Source: Rhodospirillales bacterium
Lineage (GTDB): Bacteria; Pseudomonadota; Alphaproteobacteria; Rhodospirillales; Casp-alpha2
Assembly: GCA_017644185.1 (NCBI GenBank)
Contig: JAEPMA010000002.1
Span: 310,001 to 374,000, forward strand
Length of the DNA: 64,000 nt
Direction: 5' to 3'
How positions within the stretch are numbered: the stretch's first letter is position 1; each line of letters starts with the position of its first letter. Below, piece by piece: positions 28,551-36,575 of this stretch. Below the pieces are notes generated by a model, which saw only the letters and a list, made by a program, of their open reading frames with translations, ran no database searches and was not told the DNA's origin. Made by a program: the position numbers and the translations under genes.

Positions 28551-28762
28551 TCCAGCAACTCAAACTGCCTGTTTAGAAAGTAGATGTTTGCCTGCGAAAA
28601 TCTGAAAACTCCCGATGAATACCGATATTCGACGCAAACCCCGGCAGTTGAGGTTAAGAAACCCCAGTTGATCCCTGGAATATTTCGGGACTGAAATAAA
28701 AGAACGATCAATGATTGAACGGTTGGAAACGATAGCGGAACGACGCCCGTCACATGACGGGC

Positions 28763-28837
28763 TGGTAGGGATGCCGGGAATTGAACCTGGATCTGACGCT
28801 TATAAGGCGTCTGCTCTAACCATTGAGCTACACCCCC
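28763..28837 (-). tRNA. tRNA-Ile(UAU)
   Basis: A cloverleaf of 75 bases with an encoded CCA. Acceptor stem is seven pairs with two G-U pairs, D arm GCTC/GAGC, anticodon stem GACGC/GCGTC around the loop CTTATAA (anticodon TAT), and T loop TTCAATT. The T stem has one A-C mismatch. Bacteria normally read AUA with a lysidine-modified tRNA-Ile(CAU), so a UAU anticodon is rare. Its place among accessory genes suggests that it came with mobile DNA. Confidence 0.85.
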
Positions 28838-28983
28838 GCTGCAATTAGCGGAGGTGCGATATTCGGATTTGTGCGGTCATCAGGAACGTCATCACGTGAC
28901 GATACTGCCGGGTCAGGCACTCCCCATCAAGACAATTTCCGGACTTCGTCAGAAAAAAAAGAACATGCAGTCGAAAAAACATC

Positions 28984-29012
28984 TTGCATTTTAAGACTAA
29001 GTCCTTTATTAT
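28984..29012 (+). promoter_or_regulatory. Predicted promoter of the 92-aa/33-aa unit
   Basis: TTGCAT (28984-28989), 17 bases, then TATTAT (29007-29012), close to sigma-70 consensus. The spacer holds the small palindrome GACTAAGTC, which could be an operator half. The ATG of the 92-aa gene is 26 bases downstream. Confidence 0.5.
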
Positions 29013-29038
29013 CATTTCATCAACTGAGGAGACGAGCC

Positions 29039-29317
29039 ATGGTCGGACGCCCACCGATATCTGGAGAAGCGATGACCGCCGCCGAACTCAAGCAACGGCA
29101 GCGTGCGTTGGCCAAGGAACAAGGTTTGCCAAACCGCGATCAGCTGACATCAGCTCTCGTAAAGGCAACGATCGACGAGTGTCGGACCCATGGCTTAAAC
29201 GACACGCTCAAGCGATTGAGCATAAACGCGGTGCGTATCTTGGAGAAAAAAGGATTTGATCGACGCCGCTCGTCCGATGCCCTGAACAGATTACTGGGGG
29301 TGGGCGGCCAGAAATAA
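29039..29317 (+). CDS. Hypothetical 92-aa basic protein (GRPP motif)
   Basis: A 92-residue basic protein that begins VGRPPISGEAMTAAELKQRQR, a type of N-terminus frequent in small plasmid- and phage-encoded proteins. The remainder is predicted helical, with a KKGFDRRRSSDALNRLL end, and may bind DNA. The ATG has GAGGAG eight bases upstream, which rules out a longer upstream reading that runs through the tRNA. It has its own promoter and is followed after 12 bases by a 33-codon gene and a terminator, so the two form a closed transcription unit. No function is assigned. Confidence 0.65.
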   Translation: MVGRPPISGEAMTAAELKQRQRALAKEQGLPNRDQLTSALVKATIDECRTHGLNDTLKRLSINAVRILEKKGFDRRRSSDALNRLLGVGGQK

Positions 29318-29329
29318 GGAACCGCCCAC

Positions 29330-29431
29330 ATGCAAACTATCTTTCTTATCTTTGAAATTGCGTACTATGTCGTCGCGCCGGTGGTGATCTTCAATCACGC
29401 ATCGCACATGATCCACAAATTCTTGCACTGA
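29330..29431 (+). CDS. 33-aa hydrophobic peptide
   Basis: A 33-codon frame directly after the 92-aa gene. The first 22 residues (MQTIFLIFEIAYYVVAPVV onwards) form one hydrophobic helix, and the tail is histidine-rich (HASHMIHKFLH). AAGGA lies nine bases before the ATG, and a good terminator follows 26 bases after the stop. The compact arrangement supports real translation. Small membrane peptides in such places are often toxins or membrane-protein regulators, but there is no direct evidence here. Confidence 0.5.
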   Translation: MQTIFLIFEIAYYVVAPVVIFNHASHMIHKFLH

Positions 29432-29457
29432 TCTGTATAGGTCACTGCGAACAATAA

Positions 29458-29489
29458 GGGCGGGCCAATTGGTCCGCCCTTTATGTTTT
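29458..29489 (+). terminator. Rho-independent terminator of the 92-aa/33-aa unit
   Basis: Nine-base stem GGGCGGGCC / GGTCCGCCC (one G-U pair) with an AATT loop at 29458-29479, followed by TTTATGTTTT. Confidence 0.8.
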
Positions 29490-29695
29490 GCGCTCGGACT
29501 GCCAAGAGTTGGTCTGTCGGCATTCATCACAATGCATGGACGGGAACCGACCCGCATTGCGGGAGGTTTTCCATACGGCGGGAATTTCGCTTAGCTTTGT
29601 GTTTATGGCTAGGGGCCCCAACTCTCAAGCCTACCGAAAGGTATGCCAACTACGTAGTCATTAGAGTTACTCCCCCCGTTACTCCACATAAAAGA

Positions 29696-30105
29696 AACAA
29701 AAATATGCGGAAGGGTAACAAAAATATGCAGTCCGGATCTCCGACTGCATTTTCGCGTTTCAGAACTGCACAAGGTCGTTGCACAACTGCATATTTTTGT
29801 TGCCCCGGTCTATTTTCGGGGGCTGGGTGCTCACCCGAGGGGCCAACCCGATCTCCGGAACTGCACCTGGAAAGCGCCGGAAAACCCCAGGAATCTAAGG
29901 GTTATGACACAATGGCTCCACCCAGAATTTAGCCGGCACGACTTAAGTGCCTGAAAAGAAATGTGAACAGCAAAGTGTGAATCAAAAATATCCGGTTAGG
30001 CAACAAAAATATTGAGTTAGGCAACAAAAATATTTGGTTAGGCAACAGAAATATTGAGTTAAGTAACAAAAATATTGGGTTAAGTAACAAAAATATGCAC
30101 CGCTT
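29696..30105. repeat. 21-bp-phased AACAAAAATAT iteron-like repeats
   Basis: The core AACAAAAATAT starts at 29696 and 29717 (21 bases apart), occurs inverted near 29790-29801, and then recurs as a tandem run from 29981 to 30105 with unit length 21 (units at 30001, 30022, 30043, 30064, 30085, plus a degenerate first unit). The unit is roughly CAACAAAAATATTGAGTTAGG. Exact 21-base phasing puts every copy on the same face of the helix, as in plasmid iterons. The stretch 29490-29690 between the terminator and the first copies shows no gene I can support. Confidence 0.8.
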
Positions 30106-30106
30106 G

Positions 30107-30285
30107 ATGAATCGAGATCGCCATACTTTATGCGTAAAATGAATCGTCTCGATGTAAAAACCACATAAAACCCACATAAAATGAATCGAGATCACCATAA
30201 AATGAATCGAGAAGAATCGAGATCGCCATAAAATGAATCGAGTCGATTCAAAAGCACCATAAAACCCACATAAAATGATTCATCC
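30107..30285. repeat. Second repeat family, ATGAATCGAG with CATAAAA spacers
   Basis: Six or more imperfect copies of ATGAATCGAG (near 30107, 30139, 30181, 30202, 30232 and a shortened one at 30274), several followed by ATCNCCATAAA, plus two copies of CCACATAAAA-type sequence. Some units combine to form short palindromes such as GAATCGAGTCGATTC. Spacing is irregular, about 20-40 bases, unlike the first family. The field ends 25 bases before the 221-aa gene. Confidence 0.75.
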
Positions 30286-30309
30286 GGCGGACAGCCAGAC
30301 GTATTCGCA

Positions 30310-30975
30310 ATGACTTGGCGACCTGCCGCACCGGGTTACCATTCTGAATTCCTGAGAGGAACGTTCGATAGAGTTTCGAACACAGATGCCTCGGAAGTGA
30401 AGCCATCCATATCGAGATGTGCTATCAAATACCGTGCGATCTTACCAAGCGACTTCGAGAGCACCCTTATGACCGAACACTCCAAGATGCATCTCAGAGT
30501 ACGGGCCTGCGATCGTATCGCGTACTATATCCAGCAAACTCGTATCGACGGGTTTGATGCCGATACGAGAATTCTCGAAGCCCCCTATATCTTTGACGGG
30601 TTCACATATGCTGGCATCTCCAAACAGGCTCAAAAGGAAGTCGGCAGAAAGATTCGCGAGCATGTCGTACCGCGCAAGTTGATCCGCGACGAAGCTGTGA
30701 ACATGTTTGCAAATGGGTGCTGCCGTGAAGACGTTGCAAATGCAATCAGCCGACATCTGCACATTGTGAAAATTACGCGAGCGGAACGAGACCGGATCGA
30801 TAACGAACTGAAATGGAAAAATTGCATGCCGCCCGACTGGACGTGGAATGAGGACTGCCCGTTCGAGAGATTGCGGCGAGGAGGCATCGTGTTCGATATC
30901 GAAAATCTGGCCCTGGATGCCATCGGCCTCTCCCGGGGCGAGTTCACTTCAATGGCCACCAAACCATTGGAATGA
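30310..30975 (+). CDS. Hypothetical 221-aa protein behind the repeat field
   Basis: I do not recognise this protein. It is soluble, mixed alpha/beta, with a basic RKIREHVVPRKLIRDEA helix in the middle and tryptophan-rich PPDWTWNEDCPF near residue 180. No known replication-initiator or nuclease motif is visible. The ATG at 30310 has no clear ribosome site; an internal ATG at 30469 is an alternative start. Its place immediately downstream of two repeat families would fit a protein that binds them, as plasmid Rep proteins bind iterons, but this is a guess from position. Confidence 0.55.
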   Translation: MTWRPAAPGYHSEFLRGTFDRVSNTDASEVKPSISRCAIKYRAILPSDFESTLMTEHSKMHLRVRACDRIAYYIQQTRIDGFDADTRILEAPYIFDGFTYAGISKQAQKEVGRKIREHVVPRKLIRDEAVNMFANGCCREDVANAISRHLHIVKITRAERDRIDNELKWKNCMPPDWTWNEDCPFERLRRGGIVFDIENLALDAIGLSRGEFTSMATKPLE

Positions 30976-31032
30976 GTTTCCCGTTCCATCGCCTACCAAA
31001 TCACCATGACCAAACCCTTTCCGCCGCCGTAG

Positions 31033-31677
31033 TCACTTCAACTTCGCAAGCCTATCGAGAACGCCAGTGCAAATTTCTGCCAACTCGGACACATCGAACT
31101 CCGCTTTCCCGTCGTCCTTCTTCAAGCCCAACCGACAGCTCGGGTGAGTGAGATATACTGTTTCATCCTCGAAAACCTCGTATGTATTTTCTGGAATTCC
31201 CTCGAGAATTGCCCTCAAAGCATGTTCATCCATCGTGTCCTTCCGGCCACCAGCGCTCACATAGATCGCTACGCGCAAGTGGTCGTTACCAATATCAACG
31301 CCAAGCATCGCATATTTCGCAGTGTCGGAGTCCTGAGAGTATTCACGCCAGAGGCCCTCGTCCCATACCGCGTTAGGCGCCAACTCCTTGAATGTGTCCC
31401 ATTTTGCTTTCGGCTCCCCGACTACTTTCTCAATCTTCCTATAACCGTCGCCCCAGCAAAACTGCCACAAGTTCCACATTGCCTTGTGATAGTCGAAACG
31501 CGTGACCTCTGCAGCCAGAAAGGCTTCGTGGTAATGTAGTTGCTCTTCCCATTTCAGGTGTTCCGGGAATTTGTCGGGCTTTGCCTCCAAAAGAGACTCA
31601 ATCGAACCGTGCCAAGCCTCATCTCCGTAATACTTCACTAGGGTTTCCGGCAACGTTATGCTCATCTTTTTACTCAC
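31033..31677 (-). CDS. Hypothetical 214-aa partner of the PD-(D/E)XK protein
   Basis: An unrecognised 214-residue protein. The first 110 residues are helical and tryptophan-rich; the second half has a beta-rich LGVDIGNDHLRVAIYVSAGG segment followed by a helix, and ends with a helix. The fold may be related to DUF4268-type domains that accompany restriction-like nucleases, but this is weak. The start GTG at 31677 overlaps the stop of the nuclease gene (GTGA), so the two are translated together. An ATG four codons in is an alternative. Confidence 0.65.
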   Translation of the reverse strand: MSKKMSITLPETLVKYYGDEAWHGSIESLLEAKPDKFPEHLKWEEQLHYHEAFLAAEVTRFDYHKAMWNLWQFCWGDGYRKIEKVVGEPKAKWDTFKELAPNAVWDEGLWREYSQDSDTAKYAMLGVDIGNDHLRVAIYVSAGGRKDTMDEHALRAILEGIPENTYEVFEDETVYLTHPSCRLGLKKDDGKAEFDVSELAEICTGVLDRLAKLK

Positions 31678-32585
31678 GAGAATTTTCCCCCTCCCGTTTC
31701 AAACACGGTCCGCATGAACCTTGCAAAATCGCCATCTGAGTTAAGGTGGCCGCTGGTGAATATTTCAGCGCCTTCATCTCCTCGACAAATCTCATAGGAA
31801 GCAAACAGGCTTCCCCATGGCACCACTGTCCAATCCGAGCCAATCTTGTGCTTGGATCCGATAGAGTCTCGGGACCTGGCAACGAGATACTTCTCAATCC
31901 AGGGCGGCAGATCGATATCCAAGCCGCTATTTCCCGCCTCGCGCAGTTTTTTCTTCCGGAACATTTGATCGTATTTTCTGAGCTGCCCCGCCCCCAGGTC
32001 CGCATTCATCTTGCACTCCATCGCGATCGCCGCGGAGGGTCGTTTTCGAGCAAGATTTGGAAAGAACAGGATCAGCAGGTCAATACGCCCGGCATTGTCT
32101 CCATACTCTGTTGCGCAATATGCATCCTTTGCCTCGGCCAACGCCTCGCGAAACGTTACGGATTGCCCGCTGCCGAACCGGTCCAGAGCATTCGCCAAAC
32201 GTACGCATCGATCGACACGAAGCCAGCGATCCGTCCCAGCATTCAGAAATTGAGCGAACCCACGGGTGATTTGCGTCTCCAGGAGTTCAAACCCCCAATC
32301 CAATCTGGAAGAGTTTAGAAAGTGCACCCCGCGCCCGAAGTCACCGAAAACCGTCTTGAGGTTGCGTTCGACATTCACCACCGAGTCGGCGGCCGACATT
32401 CTCCACGAATCTACGTTCCGCACTTCCCTGACGGCGTACTCTATGGATTTGGCCGTTTTCCCGACGTACCATTCAACAGCAGGAGATAAACCAAGACGGC
32501 CCTGCAGAAAACGACCAACGTCGTTAAAAATAGAAATATCCAGCACGGCATCGCTCTCACGACTTACCTTCGTTTTTCTTGCCAT
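31674..32585 (-). CDS. PD-(D/E)XK nuclease-like protein
   Basis: A 303-residue protein with the motif set of PD-(D/E)XK nucleases: glutamates in helix GFELLETQ (about 99-106), D169 in GRIDLLILFF, E190 and K192 in AMECK, then Q201 and Y205 in GQLRKYDQ. The C-terminal third is mixed and may hold a target-binding domain. ATG at 32585 follows AGGGGGCAGG. It is the second gene of a three-gene unit, 24 bases after the PcfJ-HIRAN gene and overlapping the 214-aa gene. Nuclease activity is inferred from the motifs. Confidence 0.75.
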   Translation of the reverse strand: MARKTKVSRESDAVLDISIFNDVGRFLQGRLGLSPAVEWYVGKTAKSIEYAVREVRNVDSWRMSAADSVVNVERNLKTVFGDFGRGVHFLNSSRLDWGFELLETQITRGFAQFLNAGTDRWLRVDRCVRLANALDRFGSGQSVTFREALAEAKDAYCATEYGDNAGRIDLLILFFPNLARKRPSAAIAMECKMNADLGAGQLRKYDQMFRKKKLREAGNSGLDIDLPPWIEKYLVARSRDSIGSKHKIGSDWTVVPWGSLFASYEICRGDEGAEIFTSGHLNSDGDFARFMRTVFETGGGKFS

Positions 32586-32609
32586 GCCTGCCCCCTTGAT
32601 TCACTTGGC

Positions 32610-34121
32610 TCAAGCTGCCGCCCGGTCATCGTAAGCATGCAAACTTATCTGCACTTCGATCTCCGGCCAATCGTCGTCTTCAAACTCGGCCATGACGACG
32701 GCAACTTCATAGATATCCCCGTTATCCAGTTCCCGCGCCAGCACCCTGTTCCGGTTACGTGGCACGTACCCGAGCTTCGACCCACAGCATGTGTAGATGG
32801 CAACCGCATTGCCGTCGTGAGGGTTGTCTGCTTCCCGTCGGAGCAGCAGCGCCGACCCTGTTGCTATCTGCTCCTTTACGTTGCGCGCCTGATAGTAGCC
32901 CGTGCCGGCCACATGCGTCCGGAAGGTATCGAGTTGCGCATCACCCAACTGCAGCCGAAGTACTTCGAGTATTTCGTCCTTCGTCTTCTTCGATGGTCGG
33001 GCATTGTCGCGTAACCGGCACATGTCGAACCGCCATAGCCCATCCTCGTCACGCAATAGCGAAACCGTGGCACGCTCTTCACCGAACCACGAATAGAAAT
33101 ACTCTGCGCCACCCAGGACACTGCTCACGTAGTCGCCGGCACAATGATGCATGCAGGCACCTTCTTCCCTCAGGGAGACAGAATTCAGAATTGGGCGTAA
33201 TCTCTCGTCACCGGGAATGGGGGGCTTGGGAAAAGTACGCGGTGGCTCCAATCGATTGTTCCATTTCAACAGAACAAGATCCGCCATCTCAGGCTCACTG
33301 TCACGTAAAGATTGCCGAATGGACTTACGATACTTTTCCGGCGCCTCAAGCAGCCACGACGGAAACGTCTCCTCGAACTTCTCGCCCATCAGATCCAACT
33401 CGGCGACGAATTCGAGCACGCCTGGACTTGCCAGCCAGTCTGGCAGACGTGAAGCGTACTTCATGAAATCGCCGGTCAGCCGGCTGACCCGTTGCACATA
33501 TGGCGCTGCTTCCCGGTCTTCCAGCATGTCCAGAAGGCGCCACAGCGAAGACTCTCGCAGCTTTCGGCACTCGATCTTGCCGAGGGCGCGGACAAACGCG
33601 GCGGGAACATGCCGACCCATCAGGTCACCGAGGATCTCACGGCGCGGCCGATACATGATGTGGTCAGCAATATCAGAAATCTGTGACATGCTGCTGGATG
33701 AAACACCGCTCAGACAAACCACTGCCTCCACGTACCCCGGACCGGATGTGCCTATCTCCTGCTCAAGAAATTCGATCATCTCCGGGCGCAACCTGCAGGC
33801 GTGTAACAGGAAGTACTGGGCTCCAAAGAAAGATCCGCACGCCAGGCGAACGCGTCTCGGGACCGCGCCGAAGTACCGCTCCACAGCCGCCCGCCCCGAC
33901 GCCACGATGCCGTTATCGGACGAGTCGAGCCGATCACTCACACGGACACTGCCGTCGTACTCGAACGGGCGTTGTTTCGGCAGGATGCCAAGGGGCCATT
34001 CATGGCCGGACACGTACTCATCGCATCGAAATCCGTCTTGCCATGGCGCATAGATGCGATGACCACCATCCGGCCGCGCCTCAATCATTGTCCCGGCATG
34101 AAATGTGTATTGAACGTTCAT
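32610..34121 (-). CDS. PcfJ-like / HIRAN fusion protein
   Basis: A 503-residue protein with two recognisable parts. Residues 308-390 match PcfJ-like proteins (LREEGACMHHCAGDYV, then EYFYSWF and RATVSLL), a family found on mobile elements. Residues 404-496 read as a HIRAN domain: VAGTGYYQARNV, LLRREADNPHDGNAVAIY and KLGYVPRNRNRVLA, the module that recognises damaged or single-stranded DNA ends in helicases such as HLTF. The N-terminal 300 residues are helical and not assigned. The ATG at 34121 has a strong GGAGAAGG site, so a frame extension of 24 codons is rejected. It heads the operon with the PD-(D/E)XK gene. Confidence 0.8.
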   Translation of the reverse strand: MNVQYTFHAGTMIEARPDGGHRIYAPWQDGFRCDEYVSGHEWPLGILPKQRPFEYDGSVRVSDRLDSSDNGIVASGRAAVERYFGAVPRRVRLACGSFFGAQYFLLHACRLRPEMIEFLEQEIGTSGPGYVEAVVCLSGVSSSSMSQISDIADHIMYRPRREILGDLMGRHVPAAFVRALGKIECRKLRESSLWRLLDMLEDREAAPYVQRVSRLTGDFMKYASRLPDWLASPGVLEFVAELDLMGEKFEETFPSWLLEAPEKYRKSIRQSLRDSEPEMADLVLLKWNNRLEPPRTFPKPPIPGDERLRPILNSVSLREEGACMHHCAGDYVSSVLGGAEYFYSWFGEERATVSLLRDEDGLWRFDMCRLRDNARPSKKTKDEILEVLRLQLGDAQLDTFRTHVAGTGYYQARNVKEQIATGSALLLRREADNPHDGNAVAIYTCCGSKLGYVPRNRNRVLARELDNGDIYEVAVVMAEFEDDDWPEIEVQISLHAYDDRAAA

Positions 34122-34294
34122 CGGCCTTCTCCTGCCGATGTTATGCCGGAAGGGGGCGACGTTTTTGGTCACCACTTCAAGCCCGATACTCAAAAGGCAT
34201 TTATTGGCGTCATCCGAGCAGCAATAATGCGACGAGCATGAACGCTACCTTTTCTAGCCATTCGTTTTTTGAACCCAATACTCCTGGAGCTGAA

Positions 34295-34813
34295 ATGAAC
34301 AACACAGACCAAGTTGACCAGGATTGGAACTCGTTACTTGAGATGAATGCCGTATTCTCTGCATGCCGAAGATATCGATATGCTCTGATGCGTACATGGG
34401 AACCCTCAAAGCCGACTTGTCTGTTTGTGGGCTTGAATCCTTCCACGGCCGACGAAACGGAAAATGATCACACAATAAACAGGTGTCTTAGTTATGCGCG
34501 CAACTGGGGTTATGGCCGCATGTTCATGGGGAACTTGTTCGCATTCGCCAGCACAGATCCAGCAGGAATGAAGAAGGCAATCGACCCGATCGGACCAGAA
34601 AACGACGCCTGGCTCATGAAACTGTCGGCAACATCCGATCTAACGGTAGGTGTTTGGGGAAATCACGGGGCCTTCATGGGCAGGTCTACGCAAGTACGCG
34701 GCATTCTTGGTGATCTCTATTGCCTAAGAATCAATAAGTCCGGAGAGCCGGCACACCCGATATATCAACTAGGAACGCTGTTGCCCCAAACATTCCCAAA
34801 CATTCCCGCTTAA
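34295..34813 (+). CDS. DUF1643 domain protein
   Basis: A 172-residue DUF1643 protein. The family signature CLFVGLNPSTADETENDHTINRC near residues 48-70 is complete, followed by NWGYGRMFMGNLFAFASTDP and a glycine-rich VGVWGNHG strand. DUF1643 proteins are common in mobile DNA and have no settled function. The ATG at 34295 has GGAG nine bases upstream; an in-frame ATG at 34238 is a weaker option. It is divergent from the PcfJ-HIRAN gene. Confidence 0.8.
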   Translation: MNNTDQVDQDWNSLLEMNAVFSACRRYRYALMRTWEPSKPTCLFVGLNPSTADETENDHTINRCLSYARNWGYGRMFMGNLFAFASTDPAGMKKAIDPIGPENDAWLMKLSATSDLTVGVWGNHGAFMGRSTQVRGILGDLYCLRINKSGEPAHPIYQLGTLLPQTFPNIPA

Positions 34814-35022
34814 GCTTGGGAAGTCTTCGAAGTTTCTGGTTTGCTCGTAACAACATGATGCCGGCAGAATTGTACAGCGCCGTAAATGGCAAACCCGGTA
34901 ACAACAAAAAAGCCTACTGCGCGATGCATCTCAGTCTCCAATGTTTTACTTTTGTCATCAAACTATCAAATAGACATTTATCGCCGAGTTCCGATCTCAA
35001 CGATTACAAATTTATCAATAAT

Positions 35023-36267
35023 TCACCGTGCCAATTCCATTGCCGAAACAATCTCATCCCGCACCATTTCCAATTCAAGCGTTATCGGCCGCTGATACGA
35101 TTGGAGTCTTTCACTGCCCGTTTCCAAAAAGAACTCTAAATCACTTAACTCACTCTCCACTTTATCTTTTACACGTTGAAACTGCCCCTCCAACGTTCGC
35201 TTGCGGCTACTAATCGTACTAGACTTGTTAAATAATGACCTTAGTTCACCGATTTTATCATTCATGCTTTTTGATGCTTGATCACCAGACAATCCAATCT
35301 CACAGAAATTCTCGAACGATTTAAGAATGGAATTGCGACGAATAGTTTTCAGTGCTTCATCGTGCGGAAAGGCCGCGAGCACCATCCAATTCGCAATGCG
35401 AGCACGAGCGCACATGACCCATTCCTCGCACAGGCCTTCAAGTTTTCGTTGATGCTTGTCGATGTTTTTATAGAAATCCCCTGTTCCAAAAGAGTCTGAA
35501 TGCTTAATCATCGGAGTGCGGTCAATAAGATCGCAAATCTCCGATTGTATATGGTTTTGTGCGTTGATTAGGTCCCGCTCGACCGCCTCTAGATTAAACC
35601 GCACCGGTTCTGGAAATTCACCTTGCTGAATTACTTCTCGCGCTTGATCTAAATAATGCACGGCACCGACCAACACAGAACGTCTTTCACCCACTAAAAA
35701 TTTCTCGATCGAACTGACGCCCTCTTTGATGTCGTCAAGACTTTCCTGGATGTCAGCCAAGTGTTTTTGAGCAACTATAATAGATGCCAACTGCCATACC
35801 TGAGCCGCTCCTACCAACGTTTGAAGTTTCTTAGGCCCGAATAGTCTGGCGTTTTCCTTGATCTTACCTCCAGCGCGTGAAAAAGCCCGAAGGCCATTGC
35901 CGTCCGCACTTTTGGCCAACGTCCCATCGATCACCACTTGCATATACCTTTTTCCAGCTATTTCCGCACCGACCGCTGCAGTCGGTATCAATTGAAGTAG
36001 TGGAGTCAAAATATCGATTTTCGTTTGGCCCAGATTCAGCGGTCGACGCTCCGATGAGCAGTCCGCCGTTTGCAAACTCGCAACTTCAAGAAATGGGGCG
36101 GACTTATCACCTCCAATGAAAACCGAGTTGGACTCGGATCTGCCTACTAAATGACCCGCCCCCGAGATGCTCGACGTCTTTCTCCGGTGTTTCGAAATGA
36201 AAACAGTTAGCAGGACGCCGACAAAAAATATGGCAGCCCCAAATAGGATCCCATTTTCTAACAACAT
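35023..36267 (-). CDS. Membrane-anchored coiled-coil protein
   Basis: A 414-residue protein I do not recognise. Residues 5-24 form one membrane helix with a short N-terminus, followed by basic residues, so the rest is probably cytoplasmic. The body is largely helical, with coiled-coil-like stretches near 170-200 and 340-400. No enzyme motif is seen. The ATG at 36267 has a strong GAGAGGGG site. The gene is single, and its upstream region is shared with the divergent DUF2779 gene and its operators. The 209 bases between this stop and the DUF1643 gene hold nothing I can support. Confidence 0.65.
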   Translation of the reverse strand: MLLENGILFGAAIFFVGVLLTVFISKHRRKTSSISGAGHLVGRSESNSVFIGGDKSAPFLEVASLQTADCSSERRPLNLGQTKIDILTPLLQLIPTAAVGAEIAGKRYMQVVIDGTLAKSADGNGLRAFSRAGGKIKENARLFGPKKLQTLVGAAQVWQLASIIVAQKHLADIQESLDDIKEGVSSIEKFLVGERRSVLVGAVHYLDQAREVIQQGEFPEPVRFNLEAVERDLINAQNHIQSEICDLIDRTPMIKHSDSFGTGDFYKNIDKHQRKLEGLCEEWVMCARARIANWMVLAAFPHDEALKTIRRNSILKSFENFCEIGLSGDQASKSMNDKIGELRSLFNKSSTISSRKRTLEGQFQRVKDKVESELSDLEFFLETGSERLQSYQRPITLELEMVRDEIVSAMELAR

Positions 36268-36379
36268 TGCCCCTCTCTAATTCAAAACGGCTCTAGAGAA
36301 TACTGATGTGTCTAAGAGTATAATTTTCATGACACTACTGAAAATTGCTTCCAATCAAACTGAAGATTAATTTAACAAA

Positions 36380-36396
36380 GTGACAATTTTGGTCAC
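36380..36396. promoter_or_regulatory. 17-bp operator O1 (WYL regulon)
   Basis: GTGACA-ATTTT-GGTCAC, an inverted repeat matching the site before the WYL regulator gene in 11 of 12 arm positions. It lies in the 308-base divergent gap between the coiled-coil gene and the DUF2779 gene; apart from O1, O2 and a promoter the gap shows nothing else. Confidence 0.6.
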
Positions 36397-36475
36397 AGTG
36401 GAGGCATCCCTAACACTGAGAAGAAATGCAAGAGCCTCGACTTAACCACCCATCGAGTAGTTTCTTTTCAAGCAG

Positions 36476-36492
36476 GTGACCAGTTTTGTCAC
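36476..36492. promoter_or_regulatory. 17-bp operator O2 overlapping a promoter
   Basis: GTGACC-AGTTT-TGTCAC. Its right arm contains TTGTCA (36486-36491), which with TATGAA at 36509-36514 (17-base spacer) makes a likely promoter for the DUF2779 gene. Binding here would cover the -35 box, so repression is the simplest reading. Confidence 0.6.
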
Positions 36493-36575
36493 TCACGGTC
36501 TTCACAATTATGAATTGACAGAATCCGCCCCGCTGACGGAGGCGATTAAGCAATCTCCATGAAGGAGACTTCAAC

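Noticed and set aside
29696-30285. CRISPR-like array
   Set aside because: Repeats are short (about 11-21 bases), the units touch without unique spacers of 30 or more bases, and no cas gene is near.
33683-34238. Longer N-terminus for the DUF1643 gene
   Set aside because: The frame is open upstream but runs antisense through the PcfJ-HIRAN gene; family similarity starts after the ATG at 34295.
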